Below are positions 14,496 through 23,490 of a stretch of DNA of 32,558 nt, piece by piece (the stretch's first letter is position 1; the number at the start of each line of letters is the position of its first letter). A program made the translations under genes and the position numbers. A model generated the notes under the pieces. That model searched no databases. It was given only the letters and a program-made list of their open reading frames with translations, and was not told the DNA's origin. Source of the DNA: Micrococcales bacterium (GTDB taxonomy: Bacteria; Actinomycetota; Actinomycetes; Actinomycetales; Microbacteriaceae); NCBI GenBank assembly GCA_016212425.1, contig JACRGJ010000072.1, forward strand, positions 1 through 32,558, written 5' to 3'.

Positions 14496-16151
14496 GTGAA
14501 CCCCGACGATCTCGCCTCCTCGGTCCTCGCCCTCGCGCGGGAGGAAGCGAGCCGGCTCGGTGGGTCGGAGGTCGCCTCGGATGCGGTGGTGCTGGAGCGC
14601 CCGCGCAGCAGGGCTCACGGCGACTGGGCCACGAGCGTGGCGTTGAAGCTGGCGAAGCCGCTCGGCGTGCCGCCCCGGGAGCTCGCCGGCTCGCTCGCCG
14701 CCCGCATCGCCGCCCTTCCCGGGGTGGCCGACGCCGAGGTCGCGGGCCCGGGCTTTGTGAACATCCGCCTCGATGCGGCGGCGTCGGGGGAACTGGCGCG
14801 CACCATCATCGCCGCCGGTGCGGTCTACGGACGCGGGCACGACCTGGATGGGCAGACGATCGACCTGGAGTTCGTGTCGGTGAACCCCACCGGTCCGATG
14901 CACCTCGGGGGAGCCCGCTGGGCGGCGGTCGGCGACAGTCTCGCCCGCATCCTGCTCGCGCAGGGCGCCGAGGTCAGCCGCGAGTACTACTTCAACGACC
15001 ACGGCGCCCAGATCGACCGCTTCGCCCGCAGTCTCGTCGCCAGCCACCTGGGCGAGCCGTCGCCGGAGGACGGCTACCGCGGCAGCTATATCGCCGACAT
15101 CGCCGCCCGGGTGGTCGACGCCTACCCGGGCGATCTGACCGCACTGTCCCGAGGCGAGCTGCAGGAGGTGTTCCGCTCGGTCGGCGTCGAGTTCATGTTC
15201 GGCGACATCAAGTCCGAGCTGCACGCGTTTGGCGTCGATTTCGACCTCTTCTTCCACGAGGACACGCTCCACTCCTCCGGCGCGGTCGAGCGGGCGGTGG
15301 CGCGGCTGCGGGAACTGGGCCACGTCTACGAGCAGGACGGCGCGGTGTGGCTGCGCACGACGGAGTTCGGCGACGACCGTGATCGCGTCATGATCAAGAG
15401 CGACGGCGAGGCGGCGTACATCGCCGGCGACATCGCGTACTACCTCGACAAGCGCGAGCGCGGGTTCGAGCGGAACATCATCATGCTCGGCGCCGACCAC
15501 CACGGCTACATCGGCCGGATGATGGCGATGGTCGCGGCGTTCGGGGACACCCCGTGGGTGAATCTCGAGATCATCATCGGTCAGCTCGTGAACCTCGTCC
15601 GCGACGGCCAGCCGGTGCGGATGTCCAAGCGTGCCGGCACCCTCGTCACGATGGAGGACCTCGTCGATGCGGTCGGCGTCGACGCCGCCCGCTACGCGCT
15701 GGTGCGCAGCTCGGTCGACCAGTCCATCGACGTCGACCTCGACCTCCTGCAGAAGCGCACGAATGACAACCCGGTGTTCTACGTGCAGTACGCGCACGCC
15801 CGAACCTGTGCTGTCGCACGCAACGCCGCGGCCGTGGGAGTCGACCGGTCGGAGTTCGACGCGAGCCTCCTCGTCCATCCCGCCGAGAGCGAGCTGCTCG
15901 GCGCGCTCGCCGAGTTCCCGCGGATCGGCGCGCAGGCGGCGCAGCTGCGCGAGCCGCACCGCGTCGCCCGGTACCTCGAAGAGCTGGCGGGCTCCTATCA
16001 CCGCTGGTACGACAGCTGCCGGGTGATCCCGCAGGGCGAGGAGCCCGTCGAGGCGGTGCACCGCACCCGCCTTCTGCTGAACGACGCCGCCGGGCAGGTG
16101 CTCCGCAACGGCCTCGCACTGGTCGGGGTGAGCGCTCCGGAGCGGATGTGA
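14496..16151 (+). CDS. argS: Arginyl-tRNA synthetase
   Basis: Charges tRNA-Arg; 551 residues, normal length. The N-terminal Arg-tRNA-synthetase domain (about 1-90) is followed by the class I signature [18 protein letters not shown], where HLGG (His136) is the HIGH equivalent. [17 protein letters not shown] is a strong ArgRS motif, and RMSKRAGT (375-382) is the KMSKS loop. The DALR anticodon-binding domain ends in [14 protein letters not shown] is set by the -10 box. It overlaps the next gene by four bases. In many actinobacteria argS is followed directly by lysA; here the LmeA-like gene and a tetR/DUF1579 pair lie between them. Confidence 0.98.
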   Translation: MNPDDLASSVLALAREEASRLGGSEVASDAVVLERPRSRAHGDWATSVALKLAKPLGVPPRELAGSLAARIAALPGVADAEVAGPGFVNIRLDAAASGELARTIIAAGAVYGRGHDLDGQTIDLEFVSVNPTGPMHLGGARWAAVGDSLARILLAQGAEVSREYYFNDHGAQIDRFARSLVASHLGEPSPEDGYRGSYIADIAARVVDAYPGDLTALSRGELQEVFRSVGVEFMFGDIKSELHAFGVDFDLFFHEDTLHSSGAVERAVARLRELGHVYEQDGAVWLRTTEFGDDRDRVMIKSDGEAAYIAGDIAYYLDKRERGFERNIIMLGADHHGYIGRMMAMVAAFGDTPWVNLEIIIGQLVNLVRDGQPVRMSKRAGTLVTMEDLVDAVGVDAARYALVRSSVDQSIDVDLDLLQKRTNDNPVFYVQYAHARTCAVARNAAAVGVDRSEFDASLLVHPAESELLGALAEFPRIGAQAAQLREPHRVARYLEELAGSYHRWYDSCRVIPQGEEPVEAVHRTRLLLNDAAGQVLRNGLALVGVSAPERM

Positions 16152-16903
16152 CCGCGGTCCGGACCCGACGCCGCCGCCGATGGCCGATCGTGCTGCTGGT
16201 GCTCGCGGTGCTCGTGGCAGCCGGCGGCCTCCTCGCCGAGACTCTCGCCAGGGACCGCGTGTCCAGCGTCGCCTCCACCGCGCTCGCCGACCGACTGGGC
16301 GTTCCCGAGAACCGGGTCGACGTCGCGCTCGGCCCCGCACTGGTGCTGCCGCAGCTGCTCTCGGGCCGGATCGACCGAGTCGACGTCTCCGCGTCCCGCC
16401 TGCCGGTGCAGGGCGTCACCGCGACCTTCGACGGCACTCTGCGCGGCGCCGCGCTCGACGGATCCGCTGCGCGCTCCCTCACCGGCACGGTGACCATCCC
16501 CGGGTCGCAGCTGAGCGTTCTCGCCGCGCAGGCCGACGGCCCGAAGGTCGACCGCATCCGCGCCGACGCTCCAAATCTCGTCGCCGATGCCACCGCCTCC
16601 GCGTTCGGGGTGAGGGTGCCCGTCTCGGTCACCCTCCGCCCCTCGGCCGCCGCCGGCGCCGTCGTGCTCACCCCGACAGCGGTGACGGTCGCCGGGCGCA
16701 CGATCGACGCGACGGCGCTGCGCTCCGCGCCGCTGTCGGGGGTCGCGCGGACCTACCTGCAGCCGACCCGGGTGTGCGTCGCCGACACGCTGCCCTCGGG
16801 CCTCGACCTCCGCTCGGCGAAGGTCGTCGGACCGGATCTGGTGCTCGGTCTCGCCGGCTCGGACGTCGCCCTCGGCGGTGCCGATACGGGCTCCTGCGGC
16901 TAG
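16148..16903 (+). CDS. LmeA-like DUF2993 phospholipid-binding protein
   Basis: 251 residues. A short Arg-rich cytoplasmic start (TRRRRRW) and one hydrophobic segment (about 13-33) form a signal anchor, followed by the DUF2993 domain: [24 protein letters not shown] is its recurring pattern. Mycobacterial LmeA of this family binds phospholipids and supports lipomannan maturation. A role at the outer membrane face here is inference from the family. GTG overlaps the argS stop by four bases (GTGA), so translation is coupled to argS. The stop codon is inside a 14-bp palindrome. Confidence 0.8.
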   Translation: MTAVRTRRRRRWPIVLLVLAVLVAAGGLLAETLARDRVSSVASTALADRLGVPENRVDVALGPALVLPQLLSGRIDRVDVSASRLPVQGVTATFDGTLRGAALDGSAARSLTGTVTIPGSQLSVLAAQADGPKVDRIRADAPNLVADATASAFGVRVPVSVTLRPSAAAGAVVLTPTAVTVAGRTIDATALRSAPLSGVARTYLQPTRVCVADTLPSGLDLRSAKVVGPDLVLGLAGSDVALGGADTGSCG

Positions 16904-16913
16904 CTGCAGCTAG
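16900..16913. repeat. 14-bp perfect palindrome at the lmeA-like stop codon
   Basis: CTAGCTGCAGCTAG is self-complementary over its whole length and contains the TAG stop of the LmeA-like gene. Its right half CAGCTAG (16907-16913) recurs at 18142-18148, at the stop codon of the DUF1579-like gene, so the tetR/DUF1579 pair is flanked by a seven-base direct repeat. This could mark an insertion junction or be chance. Confidence 0.5.
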
Positions 16914-16979
16914 GACGAGGGCAAGGGTCTTCGGTTCGCTACGCCGCAGCACTCCGTTCGCCCGGCGTGGTCTTGAGCC

Positions 16980-17600
16980 TCAGACGGCGTAAGCACGAAG
17001 GAACACGGCAGTGCCGGCGTCCGCCCGCTCACGGATCCGCCTCTCGGACCCGACGGCCACCGAGAACATGCCGCGGTCTAGGTCTGCGCCCATGATGAGG
17101 AACGCAAAGTGCTCGGCGGCGACGTCGGCGTTGTCGATGCGGAGCTTCCCGCTGTCGCCGACCTTGCGCAGAGCTGACGACAGCGCCCGCATCACCAGCT
17201 CCGGTGCTCGACGGCGGTACTCGACTGCGAGCTCGGGAAAGCGGCGGGACTCGCTCACCACCAGACGCCGCAGATCGAGCACCGGTCCGGCGAGGACGGC
17301 CGAGGCGAGCCGGCGCGCGATGCGAGGGAGGTCGGCTGCCACGTCCCGCATCAGCTCGGTCTCCTCGGAGAGCTCGGCGCTGAAGCGCTCGGCGATCTCG
17401 ATCGCTGCCGAGACCGTCTCGCGGAACAGCGCCTCCTTGTCCTCGAAGATGTTGTAAACCGTGCGCTTGGCGACGCCTGCTTCGCGCGCGATGTCGTCGA
17501 CGCTCGTCCCGTCGTATCCGTTCCGCAGGAACACGGCAGTCGCGCCGGAGAGGATCGCCGCGCGCGATCGTTCGATCCGCCGATCAACGAGGACTGTCAC
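16980..17600 (-). CDS. TetR-family transcriptional regulator
   Basis: 206 residues with an N-terminal helix-turn-helix domain: AILSGATAVFLRNGYDGTSVDDIAREAGVAKRTVYNIF is the standard TetR signature. The ligand domain (about 60-206) is Ala/Arg/Glu-rich and resembles the AcrR C-terminal type with SRRFPELA. The GTG at 17600 has a strong AAGGAGGGG Shine-Dalgarno sequence about nine bases upstream. It is divergent from the DUF1579-like gene and probably represses both genes through the palindromic sites between them. Base composition looks less GC-rich than the neighbours. Confidence 0.92.
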   Translation of the reverse strand: MTVLVDRRIERSRAAILSGATAVFLRNGYDGTSVDDIAREAGVAKRTVYNIFEDKEALFRETVSAAIEIAERFSAELSEETELMRDVAADLPRIARRLASAVLAGPVLDLRRLVVSESRRFPELAVEYRRRAPELVMRALSSALRKVGDSGKLRIDNADVAAEHFAFLIMGADLDRGMFSVAVGSERRIRERADAGTAVFLRAYAV

Positions 17601-17614
17601 GATCGGTCCCCTCC

Positions 17615-17659
17615 TTGACTGAATGCACTCATAAGTGCATTATTGCACCGACAAGGCAA
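17615..17659. promoter_or_regulatory. Divergent promoter with three TGCAC half-sites (TetR operator)
   Basis: AATGCACT (17622-17629), four bases, AGTGCATT (17634-17641) is a perfect inverted repeat. A third half-site TGCAC (17644-17648) pairs with the second as GTGCA-TTAT-TGCAC. On the plus strand TTGACT (17615-17620), 17 bases, CATTAT (17638-17643) is a promoter for the DUF1579-like gene, and the operator covers its spacer and -10. On the minus strand TTGCCT (17659-17654), 17 bases, ACTTAT (17636-17631) may serve tetR. A bound TetR dimer would block both. Confidence 0.75.
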
Positions 17660-17686
17660 CTAGCAGACGATCGAAGGGGATGTCGC

Positions 17687-18148
17687 ATGACCGATCACGC
17701 CACTGACACTGTTGACGACGAGCAAGCACCGACCACTTCCCGGCCAAATCCCGATCTCCGCAGCCTGGACCGCTTGATCGGGACCTGGGAGGTGACGGGC
17801 GAGGCGACGGGAACCGTCACATACGAGTGGGCGGAGGGAGGGTTCTTCCTCTTCCAGCACGTCGAGCTCGGCGGCACTAAGGGGATTGAGATCATCGGTC
17901 ACGAGCAGAAGTACGGCGAGGAGCCCAGTACCGACATCAGGTCGCGCTACTACGGCTTCTCCGAGGGCGAGACCCTCGAGTACACCTACGAGATCGCGAG
18001 CGACACCCTCTCCATCTGGAGCGGCGAGCGAGGATCACCGGCGTATTACGAAGGGATCTTCGACGAAGCGGGCGACACCCTCACCGGCGCATGGCACTAC
18101 CCCGGAGGCGGCGGTTACCGGACCGTCTCAACCCGGGTGACCAGCTAG
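17687..18148 (+). CDS. DUF1579-like small protein under TetR control
   Basis: 153-residue soluble protein with no signal peptide. After about 20 polar residues it begins RSLDRLIGTWEVTGEATGTVTYEWAEGG, the start of a lipocalin-like/DUF1579 beta barrel. It continues with strand-rich sequence (YYGFSEGETLEYTYEIASDTLSIW) and ends with GAWHYPGGGGYR. Members of this group are often stress- or ligand-linked proteins of unknown activity. ATG at 17687 is chosen because GAAGGGGA lies about six bases upstream and the longer frame would begin inside the operator. It is the obvious target of the divergent TetR gene. Confidence 0.75.
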   Translation: MTDHATDTVDDEQAPTTSRPNPDLRSLDRLIGTWEVTGEATGTVTYEWAEGGFFLFQHVELGGTKGIEIIGHEQKYGEEPSTDIRSRYYGFSEGETLEYTYEIASDTLSIWSGERGSPAYYEGIFDEAGDTLTGAWHYPGGGGYRTVSTRVTS

Positions 18149-18534
18149 CAGCGTCTGTCCGCGTCCCGCGTCCCGCATTCAGGACAAGGCGTCGTCGGCC
18201 ACGTCCTCCACGGTGCTGAGGGTCCGCCCGGCGCTTCGATCAGCGCGAACCTGGGTGGAGCACGACAACTGCGCTCGACCGCACACCGCCTGCGAAGGCC
18301 AGCCCCCGATCAGCTGGGGGTCACCGACCTGATGACGGGGTGCGAGGTGTACTCGCTCGCGCGCGCCCTGTCGCGTCGTCCACGTCGGCCGTTGCGGCGC
18401 GGCCATCCTCCTTGCCCCCCGTGCCCCGCGCGATGCCGAGATCGGGTCGCTCCGTCGTGTCGCTAGAATCCGCAGTGGCTTCAGGGACCAAGCCGGGTCC
18501 GCTCGCCTCACCGCCCGCCGACGTTGAGGTTTCC
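18149..18534. other. 386-bp region without a recognisable gene, leading into lysA
   Basis: Between the DUF1579-like stop and the lysA start I see no convincing gene. Open frames on both strands are short and low-complexity. The last 60 bases (18475-18534) are the probable lysA leader. A possible weak hairpin, CCCCC and GGGGG around 18303-18320, has no U-run. I see no lysine-riboswitch core. The stretch may be what remains of an older argS-lysA junction plus insertion debris. Confidence 0.5.
18464..18475 (+). promoter_or_regulatory. -10 box of the lysA-hom-thrC-thrB operon
   Basis: TAGAAT (18464-18469) is the best -10 match in the region; no good -35 is seen. Transcription would start at about 18475, where an in-frame GTG stands (five bases after the -10). 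The mRNA would then be either leaderless from that GTG or have a 60-base leader to the GTG at 18535. Confidence 0.5.
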
Positions 18535-19944
18535 GTGTCCGCCCATCCCCTCGCCCCCGCCTGGCTGCAGGAGCCCCTCGACGCGAATGCGCTCGAGCCG
18601 GGGCTGTGGCCCGCGACCGCGGCGCGCACGGCCGGTGCGCTCGAGATCGGCGGGGTGTCGGCGGCGGATCTCGCGGCGCGCTTCGGCACCCCGCTGTACG
18701 TGCTCGACGAGCAGGACGTCCGCGCTCGCGCGGCCCGCGTGCGCGGGGCGTTCGAGGGTGCCGCGGCCCGGCACGGAGCGGGCGCCCGCGTCTACTACGC
18801 CGGCAAGGCGCTGCTGACGACGGACATCGTCAGGTGGATGCTCGAGGCCGGGCTGCGCATCGACGCCTGCTCGGGCGGCGAGCTCGCGATCGCGCTGGCG
18901 GCGGGGGCGCCCCCGGAGCGGCTCGGGCTGCACGGCAACAACAAGAGCCTCGGCGAGATCGAACGGGCGGTCGGCGTCGGGGTGGGCGCGATCGTCCTCT
19001 ACAGCGTCCTCGAAGTCGACCGGGTAGCGGATGCCGCGCGCCGCCACGGCCGCGTCCAGGCGGTGCGGCTGCGCATCAGCAGCGGCGTGCACGCGTCCAC
19101 GCACGAGTATCTGGCGACGGCCCGCGAGGACCAGAAGTTCGGGATCGCCCTCGCGGACGCCGCGCGGGTCGTCGCCCGCATCCGCGCGCAGGACTCTCTC
19201 GCGTTCCTCGGCGTGCACTCGCACATCGGGTCGCAGATCTTCGACGCCGCGGGCTTCGAGGAGGCCGCGCGCCGCCTCCTGGAGTTGCACGCCGGGCTGC
19301 TGGCGGACGGGCCGGTGCCCGAGCTGAACCTCGGCGGCGGGTTCGGCATCGCCTACACGTCGGTCGACCGCCCGGCGCCGATCGAGCAGATCGCCGACAG
19401 CCTCGCCGACGCCGTCGCGGTCGAGTGCCGGCGCCGGGGGATCCCCGTGCCCGACCTCGCGGTCGAGCCGGGCCGGATCCTCGTCGGCCCGGCGGGGGTC
19501 ACCCTCTACGAGATCGGCACAGTGAAGGACGTCGAGGTCGCGCACGCGGCGGGCAGGGCCGCTCGCCGCTACGTGAGCGTCGACGGGGGCATGAGCGACA
19601 ACATCCGCCCCGCCCTGTACGGCGCCGACTACAGCTCGCGGCTCGCGGGCCGCGTCTCGGATGCCGCACCCGCGCTGGTGCGCATCGCCGGCAAGCACTG
19701 CGAGTCGGGCGACATCGTGGTGCGGGACGACTACCTGCCCGGCGACGTCGCCCCCGGTGATCTGGTGGCCGTCGCAGCCACCGGCGCCTACTGCTTCTCC
19801 CTCGCCTCCAACTACAACGCTCTCGGCCGCCCGCCGCTCGTCGCCGTCCGGGACGGGGCGGCGCGGATGCTGGTGCGCGGCGAGACGATCGATGACCTGC
19901 TCGCGCGCGACATGGGTGCCGGCAGCTCCGGAGGGACGGCATGA
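18535..19944 (+). CDS. lysA: Diaminopimelate decarboxylase
   Basis: PLP enzyme that makes L-lysine from meso-diaminopimelate, 469 residues. It is a fold-type-III barrel with PLP Lys91 in YYAGKALL, HSHIGSQIF, the phosphate loop LNLGGGFG, VEPGRILVG, and the catalytic Cys389 in KHCESGD supplied to the neighbouring subunit. AYCFSLASNYN closes the active site. GTG at 18535 has GAGG five bases upstream and gives the family's usual N-terminus (SAHPLAPAWL). An in-frame GTG at 18475 would add 20 residues. Overlaps hom by four bases, so it is the first gene of the lysA-hom-thrC-thrB operon. Confidence 0.97.
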   Translation: MSAHPLAPAWLQEPLDANALEPGLWPATAARTAGALEIGGVSAADLAARFGTPLYVLDEQDVRARAARVRGAFEGAAARHGAGARVYYAGKALLTTDIVRWMLEAGLRIDACSGGELAIALAAGAPPERLGLHGNNKSLGEIERAVGVGVGAIVLYSVLEVDRVADAARRHGRVQAVRLRISSGVHASTHEYLATAREDQKFGIALADAARVVARIRAQDSLAFLGVHSHIGSQIFDAAGFEEAARRLLELHAGLLADGPVPELNLGGGFGIAYTSVDRPAPIEQIADSLADAVAVECRRRGIPVPDLAVEPGRILVGPAGVTLYEIGTVKDVEVAHAAGRAARRYVSVDGGMSDNIRPALYGADYSSRLAGRVSDAAPALVRIAGKHCESGDIVVRDDYLPGDVAPGDLVAVAATGAYCFSLASNYNALGRPPLVAVRDGAARMLVRGETIDDLLARDMGAGSSGGTA

Positions 19945-21260
19945 TCGAGTACCGCAATATCCGGATCGCGCTCCTGGGCGCCGGCTCCGTCGGATCCCAG
20001 GTCGCGGGGCTGCTCATCGAGCATCGCGACGAACTCGCCGCCCGGGTGGGCACCGGGCTCGACCTCGTCGGCATCGCGGTGCGGGACCCTCAGCGCCCCC
20101 GCGACCCGCGCATACCGGAGGCGCTCTACACCACCGACGCGGAGTCGCTGATCCTCGGCGCCGACATCGTCATCGAGCTGATGGGGGGGCTGGAGCCCGC
20201 CCGCGAGCTGCTGCTGCTCGCGATGAACTCGGGCGCCGACGTGATCACGGCCAACAAGGCGCTGCTGGCCACCCACGGACCCGAGCTGTTCGCGGCGGCG
20301 GAGCAGGTCGGTGCCCAGCTGTACTACGAGGCAGCGGTCGGCGGCGCGATCCCCATCATCCGGCCGTTGCGCGACAGCCTCGCCGGCGACCGGGTCGAGC
20401 GCATCCTCGGGATCGTCAACGGCACGACCAACTACATCCTCGATCGCATGCACAGCCAGGGCGACAGCGTGCAGGAGGCGCTGGCCGAGGCGCAGCGGCT
20501 GGGCTACGCGGAGGCCGATCCGACGGCGGACGTGGAGGGCTTCGACGCGGCACAGAAGGCGGCCATCCTCGCCAGCCTCGCCTTCCACACCGCGGTGCCG
20601 CTCGAGGCGGTGCACCGCGAGGGCATCCTCGGCATCACCCTCGAGCAGGTGGCGGCGGCGCAGCGGAGCGGCTTCGTCATCAAGCTCCTCGCGGTCTGCG
20701 AGCGCCTGACGGATGCAGAGCGCGGCATCGACGGGGTGAGCGCGCGGGGGCACCCCGCGCTGGTGCCGGCGGCGCATCCGCTGGCGTCCGTCCACGGCGC
20801 GAACAACGCGGTGTTCCTCCAGGCCGAGGCGGCGGGCAGTCTCATGTTCTACGGCGCCGGGGCGGGGGGCCTGGAGACGGCCTCGGCGGTGCTCGGCGAT
20901 GTGGTGAGCGCGGCGCGGCGGCACGTCGTCGGCGGCCCGGGCGTCGCCGAGTCGACCCACGCCGACCTCCCCGCGCTGCCCATCGCCATGGTGACCACGC
21001 GCTACCAGATCGGGATGGAGGTCCTGGATCGGCCCGGTGTGCTCGCGCAGATCGCGCTCGTCCTCAGCGATCACGGCGTCTCGGTCGAGACGGTGCAGCA
21101 GACGGCGGCGGGCGCGGAGGCCGCCGCCCCCGCCGCTACCCGGGTGATCGGCACGCACGCGGCGACCGAGGCCGCTCTCGCCGCGACGGTGCACGCGCTC
21201 GCGGACAGCGAGGTCGTCTCGGCCGTGACCAGCGTGCTGCGAGTCGAAGGGGTGTCCTGA
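19941..21260 (+). CDS. hom: Homoserine dehydrogenase
   Basis: NAD(P)H-dependent reduction of aspartate semialdehyde to homoserine; 439 residues. N-terminal Rossmann loop [15 protein letters not shown], catalytic-domain motifs [15 protein letters not shown] and [23 protein letters not shown], and a C-terminal ACT domain (from about 351: [20 protein letters not shown]) that usually senses threonine. Overlaps lysA by four bases (ATGA). With thrC and thrB it takes the pathway from semialdehyde to threonine. Confidence 0.98.
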   Translation: MIEYRNIRIALLGAGSVGSQVAGLLIEHRDELAARVGTGLDLVGIAVRDPQRPRDPRIPEALYTTDAESLILGADIVIELMGGLEPARELLLLAMNSGADVITANKALLATHGPELFAAAEQVGAQLYYEAAVGGAIPIIRPLRDSLAGDRVERILGIVNGTTNYILDRMHSQGDSVQEALAEAQRLGYAEADPTADVEGFDAAQKAAILASLAFHTAVPLEAVHREGILGITLEQVAAAQRSGFVIKLLAVCERLTDAERGIDGVSARGHPALVPAAHPLASVHGANNAVFLQAEAAGSLMFYGAGAGGLETASAVLGDVVSAARRHVVGGPGVAESTHADLPALPIAMVTTRYQIGMEVLDRPGVLAQIALVLSDHGVSVETVQQTAAGAEAAAPAATRVIGTHAATEAALAATVHALADSEVVSAVTSVLRVEGVS

Positions 21261-21288
21261 TGGCGACCGGACCCGGAGGGTGCATCTG

Positions 21289-22392
21289 ATGACGCAGTGG
21301 CGGGGGGTCCTCCGCGAGTACGCCGACCGGCTCGACGTGACCGAGGCCACGCCGGTCGTGACCCTCGGCGAGGGCGGGACGCCGCTCATCCCGGCGCCCG
21401 CACTGGACCGGCGCACCGGCGCTCGCGTTCTCGTGAAGTTCGAGGGGATGAACCCCACCGGCTCGTTCAAGGACCGCGGGATGACGATGGCGGTCTCGAA
21501 GGCGGTCGAGCACGGGGCGAAGGCCATCATCTGCGCCTCCACCGGCAATACCTCCGCCTCCGCGGCCGCCTACGCTGCGCACGCCGGCATCACCGCCGCG
21601 GTGCTCGTGCCGGAGGGGAGGATCGCGATGGGCAAGCTCGCCCAGGCGATCGCCCACGGCGCGGAGCTGCTGCAGATCCAGGGCAACTTCGACGACTGCC
21701 TCGACATCGCCCGCGAACTCGCAGCCGACTACCCGGTGCACCTCGTCAACTCCGTCAACAACGACCGCATCGAGGGGCAGAAGACGGCGGCGTTCGAGGT
21801 GGTGGAGGTGCTGGGCGACGCGCCCGACCTGCACATCGTCCCGGTGGGCAACGCGGGCAACTACACCGCCTATCACCGCGGCTACCGCGAGGAGGCCGAG
21901 CGCGGGGCGGCCACGCGAACGCCGCGGATGCTGGGCTTCCAGGCCGCCGGGTCGGCCCCGATCGTGCGCGGCGAGATCGTCCGCGATCCCGACACGATCG
22001 CCAGCGCGATCCGGATCGGCAATCCGGCCTCGTGGCAGCTCGCCCTCGCCGCGCGCGAGGACAGCGATGGCTACTTCGGCGCGATCGACGACGTGCGGAT
22101 CCTCGAAGCGCACCGCATCCTCTCCGCCGAGGTGGGGATCTTCGTCGAGCCGGCCAGCGCCATCAGCGTCGCCGGGCTGCTCGAACGCAGCGCCGCCGGC
22201 GACATCCCGCCGGGGTCGACGGTCGTGCTCACCGTCACCGGCCACGGCCTCAAGGATCCGCAGTGGGCTCTGCGCGGCGCCGACGGCGCGGAGGTGCGAC
22301 CCACCGTCGTCCCGGTCGACGTCGCGGAGGTCGCGGCCGTGCTCGGGCTCGGAGCCTCCGTGGCCGCGCCGTCGCACTCCGGATCCGCATGA
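21289..22392 (+). CDS. thrC: Threonine synthase
   Basis: PLP enzyme that converts O-phosphohomoserine to threonine, 367 residues, the short actinobacterial form. PLP Lys61 lies in [11 protein letters not shown]; the phosphate loop [13 protein letters not shown] follows. ATG at 21289 has GGAGG nine bases upstream; a GTG at 21280 sits on top of that site and is unlikely. It follows hom by 28 bases and overlaps thrB by four bases. Confidence 0.97.
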   Translation: MTQWRGVLREYADRLDVTEATPVVTLGEGGTPLIPAPALDRRTGARVLVKFEGMNPTGSFKDRGMTMAVSKAVEHGAKAIICASTGNTSASAAAYAAHAGITAAVLVPEGRIAMGKLAQAIAHGAELLQIQGNFDDCLDIARELAADYPVHLVNSVNNDRIEGQKTAAFEVVEVLGDAPDLHIVPVGNAGNYTAYHRGYREEAERGAATRTPRMLGFQAAGSAPIVRGEIVRDPDTIASAIRIGNPASWQLALAAREDSDGYFGAIDDVRILEAHRILSAEVGIFVEPASAISVAGLLERSAAGDIPPGSTVVLTVTGHGLKDPQWALRGADGAEVRPTVVPVDVAEVAAVLGLGASVAAPSHSGSA

Positions 22393-23345
22393 GCGCGGGC
22401 AGCCGGATGGACCTCGTCGGGCGCTCGGTGCACGTGAAGGTGCCGGCGACCACCGCCAACCTCGGCCCCGGCTTCGACACCCTCGGACTCGCGCTCGCGC
22501 TCTACGACGAGCTCGAGATCACCGCACGGCCGGGCACGGGCGCGCACGTGGAGGTGATCGGGGTCGGCGCGGGCGAGGTTCCCTCGGACGCCTCCAACCT
22601 CGTCGTGCGCTCGATCGCGCACGTCTTCGAGCGCGTCGGAGAGACGATGCCCGGACTCGACATCGTGGCGCGCAACGCCATCCCGCACGGGCGGGGGATG
22701 GGCTCCTCCGGCGCGGCGATCGTGGCGGGGGTCATGGCGGCGAAGGGCCTGCTCGAGCATGCCGTCGACCTCTCCGGCGTCACGCTGCTGCGTCTGGCGA
22801 CCGAGCTGGAGGGCCATCCGGACAACGTCGCACCGGCGCTGTTCGGCGGTCTCACGATCGCCTGGATGGCTCCGGAGGGGCCCCAGCACAAGAAGCTCAT
22901 CGCCCACCGGGGCGTCTCGCCCTACGTCGCGGTGCCCATCGAGACGACGATGTCCACCGCGCTCGCGCGCAGCCTGCAGCCCGAGTCGGTGCCGCACCAG
23001 GACGCGATCTTCAACGTCTCGCGATCGGCACTGCTCATCGCCGCCCTCATCCAGAGCCCCGAGCTGCTGCACGCCGCGACCGAGGACAGGCTGCATCAGA
23101 GCTACCGCGCGAGCGCCATGCCGGAGACGGATGCGCTCATCCGACTGCTGCGGGCGGAAGGCCTCGCGGCGGTCGTCTCCGGCGCCGGGCCCTCGATCCT
23201 CGTGCTCGGCAGCGACCCGGCGCAGCGGCTCCGCGCCGCCGAGCTGGTGGACGCCCACGCCACGACGCCGTGGCGCTCGCTGATGCTGGCCGTGGACTTC
23301 CGGGGTGCTACAGTTGTGCCGCGTCCGGCCGAGGCCGTGGCCTAG
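22389..23345 (+). CDS. thrB: Homoserine kinase
   Basis: GHMP kinase of 318 residues that phosphorylates homoserine for ThrC. N-terminal [21 protein letters not shown] is the family's substrate-side motif, and [14 protein letters not shown] (98-111) is the ATP loop. [16 protein letters not shown] and [12 protein letters not shown] are further conserved blocks. ATG overlaps the thrC stop by four bases. The gene order hom-thrC-thrB is the usual actinobacterial one. A likely promoter for rho lies inside its last codons. Confidence 0.97.
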   Translation: MSAGSRMDLVGRSVHVKVPATTANLGPGFDTLGLALALYDELEITARPGTGAHVEVIGVGAGEVPSDASNLVVRSIAHVFERVGETMPGLDIVARNAIPHGRGMGSSGAAIVAGVMAAKGLLEHAVDLSGVTLLRLATELEGHPDNVAPALFGGLTIAWMAPEGPQHKKLIAHRGVSPYVAVPIETTMSTALARSLQPESVPHQDAIFNVSRSALLIAALIQSPELLHAATEDRLHQSYRASAMPETDALIRLLRAEGLAAVVSGAGPSILVLGSDPAQRLRAAELVDAHATTPWRSLMLAVDFRGATVVPRPAEAVA

Positions 23346-23490
23346 ATCCGCTCTGGATCCGAGCCCCTCGACACGGCGTCCTCGCTCCCGCCGACCGCGG
23401 CACGCGTTCTCGCGTATCCGCCGCAACGTGCGACGAGCACATCCCCGGGTCACTCTGAGCCCGGGTCCGAAAGGAAACGACATCCCACCC
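23309..23490 (+). promoter_or_regulatory. Predicted rho promoter and long rho leader
   Basis: TACAGT (23309-23314) inside the end of thrB is the best -10 candidate before rho. The mRNA leader would be about 170 bases. Near its end two CCCGGG blocks (23444-23449 and 23460-23465) can pair into a six-base stem with a ten-base loop, just before the AAAGGAAA stretch. rho genes in other bacteria are autoregulated through their leaders; whether this hairpin does so here is inference. The rest of 23346-23490 holds no gene. Confidence 0.4.

Noticed and set aside
11268-16340. A 1,690-codon open frame on the minus strand opposite argS and neighbours
   Set aside because: It overlaps argS, the transglutaminase-like, PhyH-like and tRNA genes. 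Its translation is Arg/Pro/Gly/Asp-rich low complexity with no domain. Such frames are a by-product of high GC content, which makes stop codons rare.
18179-18511. A 110-codon minus-strand open frame before lysA
   Set aside because: No domain, no RBS, Arg/Ser/Ala-rich composition, and it overlaps the lysA promoter.
18149-18534. Lysine riboswitch or T-box before lysA
   Set aside because: I could not find the conserved core helices of either element; the predicted leader is only about 60 bases.
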